Assembly (NCBI RefSeq): GCF_000414115.1
Contig: NZ_AOPZ01000028.1
Span: 34,652 to 98,651, forward strand
Length of the DNA stretch: 64,000 nucleotides
DNA from: Streptomyces aurantiacus JA 4570
GTDB taxonomy: Bacteria; Actinomycetota; Actinomycetes; Streptomycetales; Streptomycetaceae
Direction: 5' to 3'
Part shown: one piece after another, positions 8,848 to 17,079 of the stretch
Layout: the number at the start of each line of letters is the position of its first letter
Position numbering within the stretch: the first letter of the stretch is position 1
The notes under the pieces: model-generated
Databases searched by the model: none
What the model saw: the letters and a program-made list of their open reading frames with translations, nothing else
Told to the model about the DNA's origin: nothing
Program-made: the position numbers and the translations under genes

Positions 8848-9599
8848 GACCAGGGCTCCTCTTCCGTGCTCGCCAGGATCTCCGCGATGTGCACCGGCCG
8901 CATCGCCGTCCGCAGCCGCGCCATCGTGCCGCCGAGGTGCATCAGGCAGGAGTTGTCCGCCGCGCACAGCACCTCCGCGCCCGTGGACTCGGCGTTGCGC
9001 ACCTTGTCCGCGCCCATTGCCGCCGACACGTCGGGGTTCTTCACGGCGAAGGTGCCGCCGAAGCCGCAGCACTCCGTCGCCCCCGGCAGCTCCAGGAGAT
9101 CGAGCCCCCGCACCGCCGCGAGCAGCCGCGCCGGCCGGTCGCCGAGGCCGAGGGAGCGCAGTCCGTGGCAGGTCGGGTGGTACGTCACGGTGTGCGGGTA
9201 GTACGCGCCCACGTCCGTCACGCCGAGCACGTCCACCAGGAACTCCGTCAGTTCGTACGTCCTTTGCACGACGGGCGCGAGAGTGCGGGCGAGTCCGTCG
9301 CCACGGCCCTCCGCGCGGGCGCGCTCGCCGATGCGCGGATACAGCTCCCGCACCATCGCCCCGCAGGATCCGGACGGCGTCACGATGGCCTCGTACTCCC
9401 CGAAGACATCGGAGAAATGTCGGGCGAGCGGCTCCGCCTGGTGGCGGTAGCCGGTGTTGTAGTGGGCCTGCCCGCAGCAGGTCTGCGCCGCCGGGAAGTC
9501 CACGTCGACACCCAACCTGGTCAGGAGTTTCACCACGGCTCGGCCCGTGTCGGGATAGAGCGTGTCGTTGACACACGTCAGGAACAGAGCGACGCGCAA
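8844..9599 (-). CDS. lutA: lactate utilization protein A (Cys-rich CCG domains)
   Basis: 251-residue LutA with two CCG (Cys-rich) domains: PAAQTCCGQAHYNTGY near residue 37 and ATECCGFGGTFAVK near residue 190, the heterodisulfide-reductase-like redox sites of this family. First gene of lutABC. The start is taken at TTG 9599 because AAGGAGG lies directly upstream and the protein then begins with the family-typical LRVALFLTCVNDTLYP; an ATG at 9623 would add eight residues overlapping that ribosome site. No lactate regulator (LutR/LldR) is encoded next door. Confidence 0.92.
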   Translation of the reverse strand: MRVALFLTCVNDTLYPDTGRAVVKLLTRLGVDVDFPAAQTCCGQAHYNTGYRHQAEPLARHFSDVFGEYEAIVTPSGSCGAMVRELYPRIGERARAEGRGDGLARTLAPVVQRTYELTEFLVDVLGVTDVGAYYPHTVTYHPTCHGLRSLGLGDRPARLLAAVRGLDLLELPGATECCGFGGTFAVKNPDVSAAMGADKVRNAESTGAEVLCAADNSCLMHLGGTMARLRTAMRPVHIAEILASTEEEPWS

Positions 9600-9674
9600 C
9601 GCTGGTTCCTCCTTGTTGGTCATCGGATGCCTCGGTCAGCGTAATCTGGCGTGGGCGCCTTGGGCAGGGGGTGT

Positions 9675-9775
9675 CGCCTTGTCGGCAAGGCGGGCGCCGT
9701 TTGTCGCCTTAAGGGCTCGTCCTCAAACTCCCCCAAGCTCTTAATGAGCAGGGGGGACCCCCTCGACGGGCTGCA
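9675..9775. repeat. intergenic hairpins and streptomycete-type dispersed repeat remnant
   Basis: Between lutA and the next gene lies a perfect stem CGCCTTG-TCGG-CAAGGCG (9675-9692), followed by a GGGCTCGTCCTCAAACTCCCCC stretch whose CCCCC pairs with a downstream GGGGGG around 9728-9755. The latter resembles a short intergenic element I associate with many Streptomyces genomes (GAGGACGAG-type repeats); that match is from memory and unverified. Could act as a transcription terminator or be an inert repeat. Confidence 0.35.
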
Positions 9776-9808
9776 TGCTTGCCGGAGCTTTGGCATAAAG
9801 GAGTTGCG

Positions 9809-11110
9809 TTGGACGTCTCGTACCGACAGCCCGGAGTCGTGCTCACTGATCGGTGGTTCAGTGTGCCACTGGACCATGACGCCCCCGGCGGTGAGCGCAT
9901 TGAGGTGTTCGCGCGGGAGTGTGTCGCGGCGGGGCGTGAGGGCGCGGGGCTGCCGTGGCTGGTGTATCTCCAGGGTGGGCCCGGCTTCGGCGCCAACCGT
10001 TTCAGCGGCAAGCAGGCGTGGCTCGGCCGCGCGCTGCGCGACCACCGGGTGCTGCTGCTCGACCAGCGCGGCACCGGCAGCTCCACCCCGGCCAACCGCC
10101 AGACGCTGCCGCTGCGCGGCGGACCGCGCGAACAGGCCGACTACCTGGCGCACTTCCGCGCCGACTCGATCGTGCGCGACTGCGAGGCGATCCGTCCCGA
10201 GGTGACCGGCGGCGCCCCATGGACGGTCCTCGGCCAGAGCTTCGGCGGTTTCTGCGCCACGCACTATCTGTCGGCCGCGCCCGAGGGGCTGCGTGCGGCG
10301 CTGATCACCGGTGGCCTGCCGACGCTCGACGGACACGCGGACGACGTCTACCGCGCCGCGTACCCGCGCATGGAGCGCAAGTCCCTGGCGCACTACGCGC
10401 GTTACCCCATGGACGCCGAGCGGGCCCGCCGCGTCGCGGAGCACCTCGCCGAGCACGAGCCGGTCCTGCCCGGCGGCTACCGGCTCACCGTCGAGGCGTT
10501 CCAGTCCCTCGGCATCCTGCTCGGCACCGGCGACGGCAGCCACCGGCTGCACTACCTCCTGGAGGACGCCTTCGTGCGCACCCCGGCGGGCCACACCCTG
10601 TCGGACGCCTTCCAGGAAGCCGTGCTCGGGATCCTCTCGTACGCCGCCGCGCCGCTGTACGCCCTGCTGCACGAGGCGTGTTACGCCCAGGGCGGCCGCC
10701 CCACCGCCTGGTCCGCGGAGCGGGTGCGCGCCGACTTCCCCCGCTTCGACGCGGGCAAGAGCCTCGCGGACGGCGCCCCGCTGCTGTTCACCGGCGAGGC
10801 CGTGCAGCGCTGGATGTTCGACTCCGACCCCGCCCTGCGCCCCCTGCGCGAGACCGCCGACCTCCTCGCCCAACGCACCGACTGGGCCCCGCTGTACGAC
10901 CCCGCGCGCCTGGCCGCGAACGAGGTCCCCGTGGCGGCGGCCGTCTACCACGACGACCTGTTCGTCGACACCGGGCACTCCCTGCGGACCGCCCGCGCCG
11001 TCCGGGGCCTGCGCACCTGGGTCACGGACGAGTACGAGCACGACGGGCTGCGGGTGAGCGGGCCGCTGGTGCTCGACCGGCTGCTCGGGCTGGTGCACGG
11101 CGAGTTGTGA
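9809..11110 (+). CDS. alpha/beta hydrolase, proline iminopeptidase-like
   Basis: 433-residue alpha/beta hydrolase of the S33 prolyl aminopeptidase family. Visible: oxyanion region YLQGGPGFG, LDQRGTGSSTP, nucleophile elbow GQSFGGF (Ser), and a C-terminal DLFVDTGHS supplying the likely catalytic His, with an Asp from the preceding strand. It probably removes N-terminal prolyl or similar residues from peptides in the cytoplasm. Start TTG 9809 is chosen for its AAAGGAG ribosome site at 5-nt spacing; the frame is open back to 9779 without support. Single gene between lutA (divergent) and the PIG-L gene. Confidence 0.85.
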   Translation: MDVSYRQPGVVLTDRWFSVPLDHDAPGGERIEVFARECVAAGREGAGLPWLVYLQGGPGFGANRFSGKQAWLGRALRDHRVLLLDQRGTGSSTPANRQTLPLRGGPREQADYLAHFRADSIVRDCEAIRPEVTGGAPWTVLGQSFGGFCATHYLSAAPEGLRAALITGGLPTLDGHADDVYRAAYPRMERKSLAHYARYPMDAERARRVAEHLAEHEPVLPGGYRLTVEAFQSLGILLGTGDGSHRLHYLLEDAFVRTPAGHTLSDAFQEAVLGILSYAAAPLYALLHEACYAQGGRPTAWSAERVRADFPRFDAGKSLADGAPLLFTGEAVQRWMFDSDPALRPLRETADLLAQRTDWAPLYDPARLAANEVPVAAAVYHDDLFVDTGHSLRTARAVRGLRTWVTDEYEHDGLRVSGPLVLDRLLGLVHGEL

Positions 11111-11175
11111 GCTGGCGGCGCGCGCGGCTGACGGCCAGGGCGAGCTGTGACCTTCTGGCGGCCGGGGCCCGCGGA

Positions 11176-11181
11176 TAGGCT
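11176..11181 (+). promoter_or_regulatory. -10 box TAGGCT of a leaderless gene
   Basis: TAGGCT matches TANNNT and lies exactly 6 nt before the ATG at 11188, the geometry of leaderless streptomycete transcripts. There is no ribosome binding site between it and the start. A convincing -35 is not visible. Confidence 0.55.
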
Positions 11182-11187
11182 GCCGCC

Positions 11188-11946
11188 ATGACCGACCAGC
11201 AGAACAGTGCCGCCGGGCCCGCGCAGCTCGCCCCCATGCCCGAGGACTGGCAGCGGGCCCTCGCCGTCGTCGCCCACCCGGACGACCTGGAGTACGGCTG
11301 CTCCGGCGCGATCGCCGCGTGGACCGACGCCGGGCGCGAGGTGGCGTACCTGCTCGCGACGCGCGGCGAGGCGGGCATCGACACCATCGCGCCCGCCGAG
11401 GCGGGGCCGCTGCGCGAGCGGGAGCAGCGGGCGAGCGCCGCCGTCGTCGGCGTGGACACCGTGGAGTTCCTCGATCACGCCGACGGCGTCATCGAGTACG
11501 GCACCGCACTGCGCCGCGACATCGCCGCCGCCATCCGCAAGCACCGGCCCGAGCTGGTCATCACCCTCAACCACCGCGACACCTGGGGCGGCGTCGCCTG
11601 GAACACCCCGGACCACGTCGCCGTCGGCCGCGCCACGCTGGACGCCGCGTCCGACGCCGGCAACCGCTGGATCTTCCCCGAGCTGACCGAGCAGGGCCTC
11701 GAACCCTGGAACGGGGTGCGCTGGGTCGCCATCGCGGGCACGGACCGGCCGACCCACGCGGTGGACGCGACGCCCGGCATGGAGCGCGCCATCGAGTCCC
11801 TGCTGGAACACCGCGCGTACCTGGAAGCCCTCACCGACGAGGCCCCCGAGAAGTACTGCCGCACCTTCCTCAGCGGCTTCGCCGAGCAACTCGCGCCCCG
11901 CTTCGGCGGAAAGCCCGCAGTGGCCTTCGAGGTCTTCGGCCGGTGA
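11188..11946 (+). CDS. PIG-L family (LmbE-like) zinc deacetylase
   Basis: 252-residue member of the PIG-L/MshB N-acetylglucosaminyl deacetylase family. The signature VVAHPDDLEYGCSG (AHPDDxE: His and Asp zinc ligands plus catalytic Asp) is near residue 29, and the third ligand region is NHRDTWGG...TPDHVAVGRA. Likely substrate is an N-acetylated amino sugar or secondary metabolite; it is not obviously MshB or Mca. Probably translated from a leaderless mRNA (see TAGGCT at 11176). Confidence 0.88.
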   Translation: MTDQQNSAAGPAQLAPMPEDWQRALAVVAHPDDLEYGCSGAIAAWTDAGREVAYLLATRGEAGIDTIAPAEAGPLREREQRASAAVVGVDTVEFLDHADGVIEYGTALRRDIAAAIRKHRPELVITLNHRDTWGGVAWNTPDHVAVGRATLDAASDAGNRWIFPELTEQGLEPWNGVRWVAIAGTDRPTHAVDATPGMERAIESLLEHRAYLEALTDEAPEKYCRTFLSGFAEQLAPRFGGKPAVAFEVFGR

Positions 11947-11977
11947 CGCGGGTCTTCAGCCGCTGAGCCGCCGCCCG

Positions 11978-11996
11978 TAGGCTGACGGTACGTCAG
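11978..11996 (+). promoter_or_regulatory. promoter -10 (TAGGCT) overlapped by palindrome CTGACG-GTA-CGTCAG
   Basis: A perfect 6-3-6 inverted repeat (11982-11996) begins inside a TAGGCT -10 box (11978-11983) about 50 bp before the enoyl-CoA hydratase start at 12033. A repressor bound here would block the promoter. The form suggests a TetR-family operator of the kind seen before acyl-CoA metabolism genes; no TetR gene is encoded nearby, so the regulator would act in trans. Confidence 0.6.
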
Positions 11997-12032
11997 ACAC
12001 GTGCCGTCGGCGCGTGAAGAGGGGCGGACCGG

Positions 12033-12869
12033 GTGATCGACACCGTCAGCACGGACATCCCGGAGGGCGCGGAGCGCCGCCTTCGCCTCGACGTCGAGGA
12101 CGGCATCGGCGTCCTCACCCTCTGCCGGCCCGCCCGGCTCAACGCGTGGAGCTGGGAGTCCACCCGCCAACTCGGCCTGTACGCCGACCGGATCCGCTTC
12201 GACGACTCCATCCGCGCGGTGCTGCTGCGCGCCGAGGGCCGGGCGTTCTGCGCGGGCATCGACATCTCCGCGCCCGGCGGCGCCATCACCGGCCGCTCGG
12301 GCGCGGAACGCACTCACCACTACTACGAGGGCATCCGCTGGGCCCACGAGCGCTTCCGTGCCTTCGCGGGCCTGCCGCAGCCGGTCGTCGCCGCCGTCCA
12401 GGGCTACTGCCTGGGCTTCGGCTTCGAACTCGCCCTCATGGCGGACGTCCGGATCGCCGCGGACGACGCCGTGTTCGCGCTGCCCGAGGCGCAACTCGGC
12501 GTCGCCGTCGACGCGGGCGGCGATCTGCGCGTCGCCCGCGAGGCGGGCGCCGGCTGGGCCAAGTTCCTCGCCCTCACGGGCCGCCGCATCGACGCCGCCA
12601 CGGCGGAACGTCTGCGCTTGGCCCAACTCGTCGTCCCACGCGACGACTTGGACGCGACGGCGCGCGCGGTGGCGGCCGAGATCGCCGCGAACGCCCCGCT
12701 CGCCGTGCGCGGCGTCAAACGCGACATCGACGCCTACGCCGACGCGGGCCTCGACCGGGCGCTCGACCGCGTGGCGATGACCGCGGCGGTCACCTTGACG
12801 TCGGAGGACGTGGGGGAGGGGTTCGCGGCGAAGGGGGCGGGGCGGGTGGGGGAGTTCGAGGGGATGTGA
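12033..12869 (+). CDS. enoyl-CoA hydratase/isomerase (crotonase family)
   Basis: 278-residue crotonase-fold enzyme acting on enoyl-CoA thioesters, probably in beta-oxidation or a related acyl-CoA pathway. The first oxyanion-hole segment is RAFCAGIDISAPGG and the second GYCLGFGFELALMADVRIA, followed by LPEAQLGV where the catalytic Glu is expected. GTG 12033 has AGAGGGGCGG upstream. Likely under the palindromic operator at 11982. Convergent with the phosphotransferase gene, sharing a hairpin that contains both stop codons. Confidence 0.86.
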   Translation: MIDTVSTDIPEGAERRLRLDVEDGIGVLTLCRPARLNAWSWESTRQLGLYADRIRFDDSIRAVLLRAEGRAFCAGIDISAPGGAITGRSGAERTHHYYEGIRWAHERFRAFAGLPQPVVAAVQGYCLGFGFELALMADVRIAADDAVFALPEAQLGVAVDAGGDLRVAREAGAGWAKFLALTGRRIDAATAERLRLAQLVVPRDDLDATARAVAAEIAANAPLAVRGVKRDIDAYADAGLDRALDRVAMTAAVTLTSEDVGEGFAAKGAGRVGEFEGM

Positions 12870-12893
12870 GGCGGGCCGCGCCGCCTCACATCC
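12862..12893. terminator. bidirectional terminator hairpin containing both convergent stop codons
   Basis: Perfect 13-bp stem, GGATGTGAGGCGG / CCGCCTCACATCC, with a 6-nt loop. The left arm contains the TGA of the hydratase and the right arm the TGA of the minus-strand phosphotransferase, so one inverted repeat ends both genes. Confidence 0.75.
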
Positions 12894-13632
12894 GGGCTCT
12901 CAGCACGTCGACTTCACAGCCCGGCGTGAACGGGTCGAAGCCGTGCTCGACCAGCCAGCGGACGCCCAGCAGGCTGCGCAGCGACCACCACGCGCGGATC
13001 ACGTCGAGGTCGACGTCGGTGCCATAGCCGGCGACGACGTCGCCGAGGTGCTCCTCGTGTCCGAGCGTCACGGTGGCGAGGTCGAACAGGGCGTCACCCT
13101 GGCCCGCCTCGGACCAGTCGATGATGCCCGTGACCTCGTCGCCGTCGACGAACACGTGAGCGATCTGCAGGTCGCCGTGCGTGAACACCGGAGTCCACGG
13201 CCGGAGCGCGGCCTGGGCGACCTGGCGGTTGCGGGTGACCAGGTCGGCGGGCAGGACGCCGTTGGTCACGAGCCACTCGCACTCGCCGTCGAGATCCGCC
13301 GTCAACGCGGCGAGGTCCCGGCCTGCCCGGCCGGGCCGGGGCGGCAACGGCGCGTCGTGCATCTTCCGGATGACGGCACCCGCCGCGGCCCACGCCGCCG
13401 GTGACGCGGTCGAGGGCTCGCCGAGGCGGCCGAGCGCCGTCCCCGGGGCCGCGGCGATCGCCAGCACGGGCGGCTTGCGCCACAGGATTTCCGGGGTCGG
13501 GACCGGCACCAGGCTCATCGCCTCGACCTCGGCGTCGATGCGCGCCTGATCGGCGTCCACCTTCAGGAACACGTCGCCGACGCGGAGCGTCGCGCGCTCG
13601 GAATGGGCGACGACGACTTTGACCTCATCCAT
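12886..13632 (-). CDS. aminoglycoside phosphotransferase (APH)-family kinase
   Basis: 248-residue APH/choline-kinase fold protein. The catalytic loop is FTHGDLQIAHVFVDGD (Brenner-type HGDxxxxN with His in place of Asn) and the metal-binding segment is GIIDWSEAGQGD (DFG equivalent). It probably phosphorylates a small molecule; whether it gives aminoglycoside resistance cannot be told. The ATG at 13632 (MDEVKVVV) is preferred to the GTG at 13662 because the extra ten residues are not family-like; the start may be leaderless. Confidence 0.8.
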   Translation of the reverse strand: MDEVKVVVAHSERATLRVGDVFLKVDADQARIDAEVEAMSLVPVPTPEILWRKPPVLAIAAAPGTALGRLGEPSTASPAAWAAAGAVIRKMHDAPLPPRPGRAGRDLAALTADLDGECEWLVTNGVLPADLVTRNRQVAQAALRPWTPVFTHGDLQIAHVFVDGDEVTGIIDWSEAGQGDALFDLATVTLGHEEHLGDVVAGYGTDVDLDVIRAWWSLRSLLGVRWLVEHGFDPFTPGCEVDVLRARM

Positions 13633-13675
13633 GGGCGAGGAGTATCCCGGACGACCGTTCACGGCGCCGGGAATA

Positions 13676-14068
13676 TCACGTCGCCGAGGCCGCCCGCTCC
13701 TCCTCCCGGGGCACCGCGTATCCGGGGACGGACGGCCACCGCACGGTCAGTACCACTGACTCCTCCTCCGCGACCCAGGAGTGGTCCACGCCCTGGCCCC
13801 AGACGACGTAGTCGCCCTGGCGCGCCAACAGGACGCTGCGGCCGGGGAGTTCGACACGGAAGCGGCCGCTGATGAGCACCAGGAGGGCGGTGCGCTGCTC
13901 GCCACGCACCCACTGCGCCCGTGTGTCGCCCCGGGGGTGAGTACCCCACTTGATCTCTACGGCTTCGCTGTGGCGAGGATCGCCCGCCCCCTTGAAGTGC
14001 CCGAGCAGCCAGCCCCGGTCCAGTGCCGCATCCTTGCCCGCATTGCCCACGTAAACGCTGTCGTTCAT
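13676..14068 (-). CDS. small cupin-domain protein
   Basis: 130-residue single cupin beginning MNDSVYVGNAGKDAALDRGWLLGHF. The barrel core is visible (TALLVLISGRFRVELPGRSVLLARQGDYVVWGQGVDHSWVAEEES), but canonical metal-ligand histidines are partly missing, so it may bind a ligand rather than catalyse. In Streptomyces such proteins are sometimes mislabelled signal peptidase I; nothing here supports that. ATG 14068 starts the conserved part. Confidence 0.72.
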   Translation of the reverse strand: MNDSVYVGNAGKDAALDRGWLLGHFKGAGDPRHSEAVEIKWGTHPRGDTRAQWVRGEQRTALLVLISGRFRVELPGRSVLLARQGDYVVWGQGVDHSWVAEEESVVLTVRWPSVPGYAVPREEERAASAT

Positions 14069-14139
14069 ATGCCCGGACGCTAACACTCTCCCCGGACGGG
14101 TCGTCGAGGTCGCCAAGGTCCCCATCCCCGACGTGCTGC

Positions 14140-15150
14140 CTACGGCCTCGGAAAGGCCGCGGCGCCGTCCCGGCCCAGTTGCTCCCGCACCGGCATCACC
14201 GGCGGGTTCACCAGGGACCGGCGCTGCCAGTTCGCGCCGTCGACCACCAGGGTGTGGCCCGTGATGAAGCGGGCGTACGGGGAGGCCAGGAAGGTCGCCG
14301 CCCAGCCGAGTTCGCGTGGGGCGCCCACGCGGAGGGCCGGCTGGCGGGAGGCAAGGGGCGGCGGGGCGGCAGGGGTGTTCAGGTCGGCAAGGGTGTTCGG
14401 GTCGGCAGGGGCGTTCGGGGCGGTGAGGGCCGTGCGGATGGCCGGTGTCATGTCCTCGTGCGGCATCAGGCCCGGTACCAGGCCGTTGACCTGGATGCCG
14501 TACGGGCCCCACTCGACCGCGAGCGTCTCGACGAGGCTCTTCACGCCCGCCTTCGCCGCCGCGCTGTGCGCGAAACCCGGGCCGCCCGTCCAGGCGTACG
14601 ACGCGCCGATGTTGATGACCGAGGCGGGCGTGCCCGCCGCGAGGTGGCGGCGGGCGAACTCCCGGGTCATGAAGAACGTGCCGGTCAGCGTCGCGTCGAC
14701 GACCGCCCGCCAGGCGTTGGGGGACATCTCGTCGGCGGGCACGGGGAAGTTCGCCGCCGCGTTGTTCACCAGGACGCCGGGCAGACCGTACGCGGACTCG
14801 GCGGCGTCGAAGGCGGCCGCCACGCGGTCCGGGTCGCGGATGTCGCACACCGCCGTCGCCACCCGGCCGCCCAGCGCCGCCAACTCCGCGCGCGCCGCCG
14901 TCAGGCGCGGCTCGCTCCGGCTCGCGATCACCAAGTCCGCGCCCAGCCGGGCGAATTCGGCCGCGATCGCAAGGCCGAGGCCGCTGCCGCCGCCGGTGAC
15001 CAGGACGGCGGTGCCGTCGTACGTGCCGGGCGGCAGCGCCGTCGCGCCGAGCGGGGGAGGCGCGGGCAGACCGCGATGAGGTCCGGGAGCCGTGCTGTCG
15101 GGGTGCGGCTCGGGGGTGGCGGGCCGTCGTCGTGTGCCGTCGCTCGTCAT
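14140..15150 (-). CDS. short-chain dehydrogenase/reductase (SDR)
   Basis: 336-residue SDR. The NAD(P)-binding TGGGSGLGLAIA motif is at about residue 52, NNAAAN replaces the usual NNAG, and the active site is S-x-AWTGGPGF-x-K (INIGASYAWTGGPGFAHSAAAKAG, with a variant Tyr position). It resembles 2,4-dienoyl-CoA reductase-like SDRs, which fits the acyl-CoA genes nearby. A Pro/Ala/Asn insert near residues 250-275 (APNAPADPNTLADLNTPAAP) comes from imperfect 21-nt DNA repeats around 14375-14420 and is unusual for the family. TATCGA lies 7 nt before ATG 15150, suggesting a leaderless start. Divergent from the XRE/cupin regulator. Confidence 0.82.
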   Translation of the reverse strand: MTSDGTRRRPATPEPHPDSTAPGPHRGLPAPPPLGATALPPGTYDGTAVLVTGGGSGLGLAIAAEFARLGADLVIASRSEPRLTAARAELAALGGRVATAVCDIRDPDRVAAAFDAAESAYGLPGVLVNNAAANFPVPADEMSPNAWRAVVDATLTGTFFMTREFARRHLAAGTPASVINIGASYAWTGGPGFAHSAAAKAGVKSLVETLAVEWGPYGIQVNGLVPGLMPHEDMTPAIRTALTAPNAPADPNTLADLNTPAAPPPLASRQPALRVGAPRELGWAATFLASPYARFITGHTLVVDGANWQRRSLVNPPVMPVREQLGRDGAAAFPRP

Positions 15151-15242
15151 GGGCGCATCGATAGCTCGACCGGGCGCAAAGTTCCAGGGGTAAGGCGGGT
15201 GTGCCGGGCGGGTTTCGGCGGTGGTGATTCCATGGTGCCGGA

Positions 15243-15271
15243 TTGACATATCGCCTTGCTGATTCTGCAAT
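15243..15271 (+). promoter_or_regulatory. promoter TTGACA-N17-TGCAAT, leaderless
   Basis: Consensus -35 TTGACA (15243-15248), a 17-bp spacer and TGCAAT (15266-15271), 6 nt before the ATG of the XRE/cupin regulator. Spacing implies transcription from at or near the A of the ATG. One of the clearest promoters in the window. Confidence 0.7.
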
Positions 15272-15277
15272 GGGTGC

Positions 15278-15994
15278 ATGGGAATCGCAGAGGGTGGTCC
15301 GGTCAAGAGCGGACCGAGGGGTCGTAGCGGCAAGGGAAGCGGTGGACGTGACGCGGAGGACGCCGCGCACGAGCCCGGCGGACTGCCCGTCCCCGACCCC
15401 GACGACGCCGAGACCGACAAGGTCCTCACCGCCGTGGGCCCCCGCCTGCGCAAGATCCGCAAGGAGCGCGGCGCCACCCTCGCCGGGCTCTCCGCCGCCA
15501 CCGGCATCTCCGTGAGCACCCTGTCCCGGCTCGAATCGGGCGGCCGCAGGCCCAGCCTCGAACTGCTCCTGCCCATCGCCCGCGCCCACCAGGTCCCCCT
15601 GGACGAGCTCGTCGGCGCCCCGCCGGTCGGTGATCCGCGGGTGCGGGCCAAGCCGATCACGCGGTACGGGCGCACGATGGTGCCGCTGACCCGGCAGCCG
15701 GGCGGGCTGCAGGCGTACAAGGTCATCGAGCCCACGCGCTCCGTCGAGCCCGACCCGCGCACCCACGAGGGCTACGAGTGGCTGTACGTCCTGTCGGGGC
15801 GGCTGCGCCTGGTCCTCGCCGAGCACGACGTGGTGCTCGGGCCGGGCGAGGCCGCCGAGTTCGACACCCGGGTGCCGCACTGGTTCGGGTCCACCGGCGA
15901 GGGGCCGGTGGAGTTCCTCAGCCTCTTCGGGCCGCAGGGGGAGCGGATGCACGTACGCGCGCGGCCGGCCGCGAAGCGCGACCGGGATGACTAG
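15278..15994 (+). CDS. XRE-family transcriptional regulator with C-terminal cupin
   Basis: 238-residue two-domain regulator: HTH_3 at about residues 54-108 (GPRLRKIRKERGATLAGLSAATGISVSTLSRLESGGRRPSLELLLPIA) followed by a small-molecule-sensing cupin (YEWLYVLSGRLRLVLAEHDVVLGPGEAAEFDTRVPHWFG). Divergent to the SDR gene and upstream of the quinone oxidoreductase/acyl-CoA dehydrogenase operon, so it may control either. ATG 15278 lies directly behind a TTGACA/TGCAAT promoter. Confidence 0.86.
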   Translation: MGIAEGGPVKSGPRGRSGKGSGGRDAEDAAHEPGGLPVPDPDDAETDKVLTAVGPRLRKIRKERGATLAGLSAATGISVSTLSRLESGGRRPSLELLLPIARAHQVPLDELVGAPPVGDPRVRAKPITRYGRTMVPLTRQPGGLQAYKVIEPTRSVEPDPRTHEGYEWLYVLSGRLRLVLAEHDVVLGPGEAAEFDTRVPHWFGSTGEGPVEFLSLFGPQGERMHVRARPAAKRDRDD

Positions 15995-16045
15995 CCGTTC
16001 CCGAGCTGTTCCCCGGGCTGTCCCCTGAGCTGTTCCCTTCAGGGC

Positions 16046-16062
16046 AAGCGACCGCTTAGTAT
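16046..16062 (+). promoter_or_regulatory. operator AAGCG-AC-CGCTT overlapping -10 TAGTAT
   Basis: A perfect 5-2-5 inverted repeat (16046-16057) runs into a TAGTAT -10 hexamer (16057-16062), about 40 bp upstream of the quinone oxidoreductase start. The arrangement predicts repression of the three-gene acyl-CoA operon by a TetR-like regulator encoded elsewhere. Confidence 0.55.
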
Positions 16063-16101
16063 GCCTCCGGAGCACGGTCGACTACAGCGTGGAGGCCCCG
16101 C

Positions 16102-17079
16102 ATGCGCGCATGGCACGTACACCGCAACGGCGAGCCGGGCGAGGTGATGCGGCTCGAAGAGGCGGACCGGCCGGTGCCCGGCGACGGCCAGGTGCTCCTG
16201 AAGGTCCGCGCCGCGAGCGTCAACTTCCCGGACGCGCTGCTGTGCCGGGGCCAGTATCAGATCACCCCGCCGCTGCCGTTCACGCCGGGCCTGGAGGTCT
16301 GCGGCGAGACCGAGGACGGCCGCCGCGTGATCGCCAACCCCGCGCTGCCCTACGGCGGTTTCGCCGAGTACGCCGTCGCGGACGCCGCGGCCCTGCTGCC
16401 CGCGCCGGACGCCCTCGACGACGCCGAGGCCGCGGCCCTGCACATCGGCTACCAGACCGGCTGGTTCGGGCTGCACCGGCGCGCGCACCTCCAGGCGGGC
16501 GAGACGCTCCTGGTGCACGCGGCCGCGGGCGGCGTCGGCAGCGCGGCCGTGCAGCTCGGCAAGGCCGCGGGCGCCAAGGTCATCGGCGTCGTCGGCGGCG
16601 CGGAGAAGGCGCGGATCGCGCGGGAACTCGGCTGCGACCTGGTCCTCGACCGGCGCGAAGACGACATCGTGGGCGCCGTGAAGGAGGCCACCGGCGGCCG
16701 CGGCGCCGACGTCGTCTACGACCCGGTCGGCGGCGACGCCTACGCCAAGTCCGCGAGGTGCGTGGCCTTCGAGGGCCGCATCCTCGTCGTCGGCTTCGCG
16801 AGCGGCGCCATCCCGACGCCCGCCCTCAACCACGCCCTGGTGAAGAACTACTCGATCGTCGGCCTGCACTGGGGCCTGTACAACACCAAGGACCCGGCCG
16901 CGGTCCTCGCCTGCCACGAGCAGCTCACCGAGCTCGCCGCGAAGGGCGCCGTCAAGCCGCTCGTCAGCGAGCGCGTCCCCCTCGGCCAGGCCGGAGCGGC
17001 CGTGCAACGCGTCGCCGACGGCATCACCACCGGCCGTGTGGCCGTCCTGCCCACGCTCGCCGAGGAGGACGCCGCATGA
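16102..17079 (+). CDS. NADPH:quinone oxidoreductase-type zinc-independent MDR
   Basis: 325-residue medium-chain reductase of the quinone oxidoreductase group. GroES-like N-terminal half (RAASVNFPDALLCRGQYQ), then the nucleotide-binding site VHAAAGGVGSAAVQLGKAAGAKVIGVVGG. Zinc ligands of alcohol dehydrogenases are absent. Ribosome site GTGGAGG precedes ATG 16102. Its stop overlaps the ATG of the acyl-CoA dehydrogenase, so it may recycle or reduce an acyl intermediate of that pathway (inference). Confidence 0.87.
   Translation: MRAWHVHRNGEPGEVMRLEEADRPVPGDGQVLLKVRAASVNFPDALLCRGQYQITPPLPFTPGLEVCGETEDGRRVIANPALPYGGFAEYAVADAAALLPAPDALDDAEAAALHIGYQTGWFGLHRRAHLQAGETLLVHAAAGGVGSAAVQLGKAAGAKVIGVVGGAEKARIARELGCDLVLDRREDDIVGAVKEATGGRGADVVYDPVGGDAYAKSARCVAFEGRILVVGFASGAIPTPALNHALVKNYSIVGLHWGLYNTKDPAAVLACHEQLTELAAKGAVKPLVSERVPLGQAGAAVQRVADGITTGRVAVLPTLAEEDAA

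Noticed and set aside
9675..9692. CGCCTTG stem considered as a riboswitch or lactate operator
   Set aside because: Too short and not placed at the lutA promoter; more likely terminator or repeat.
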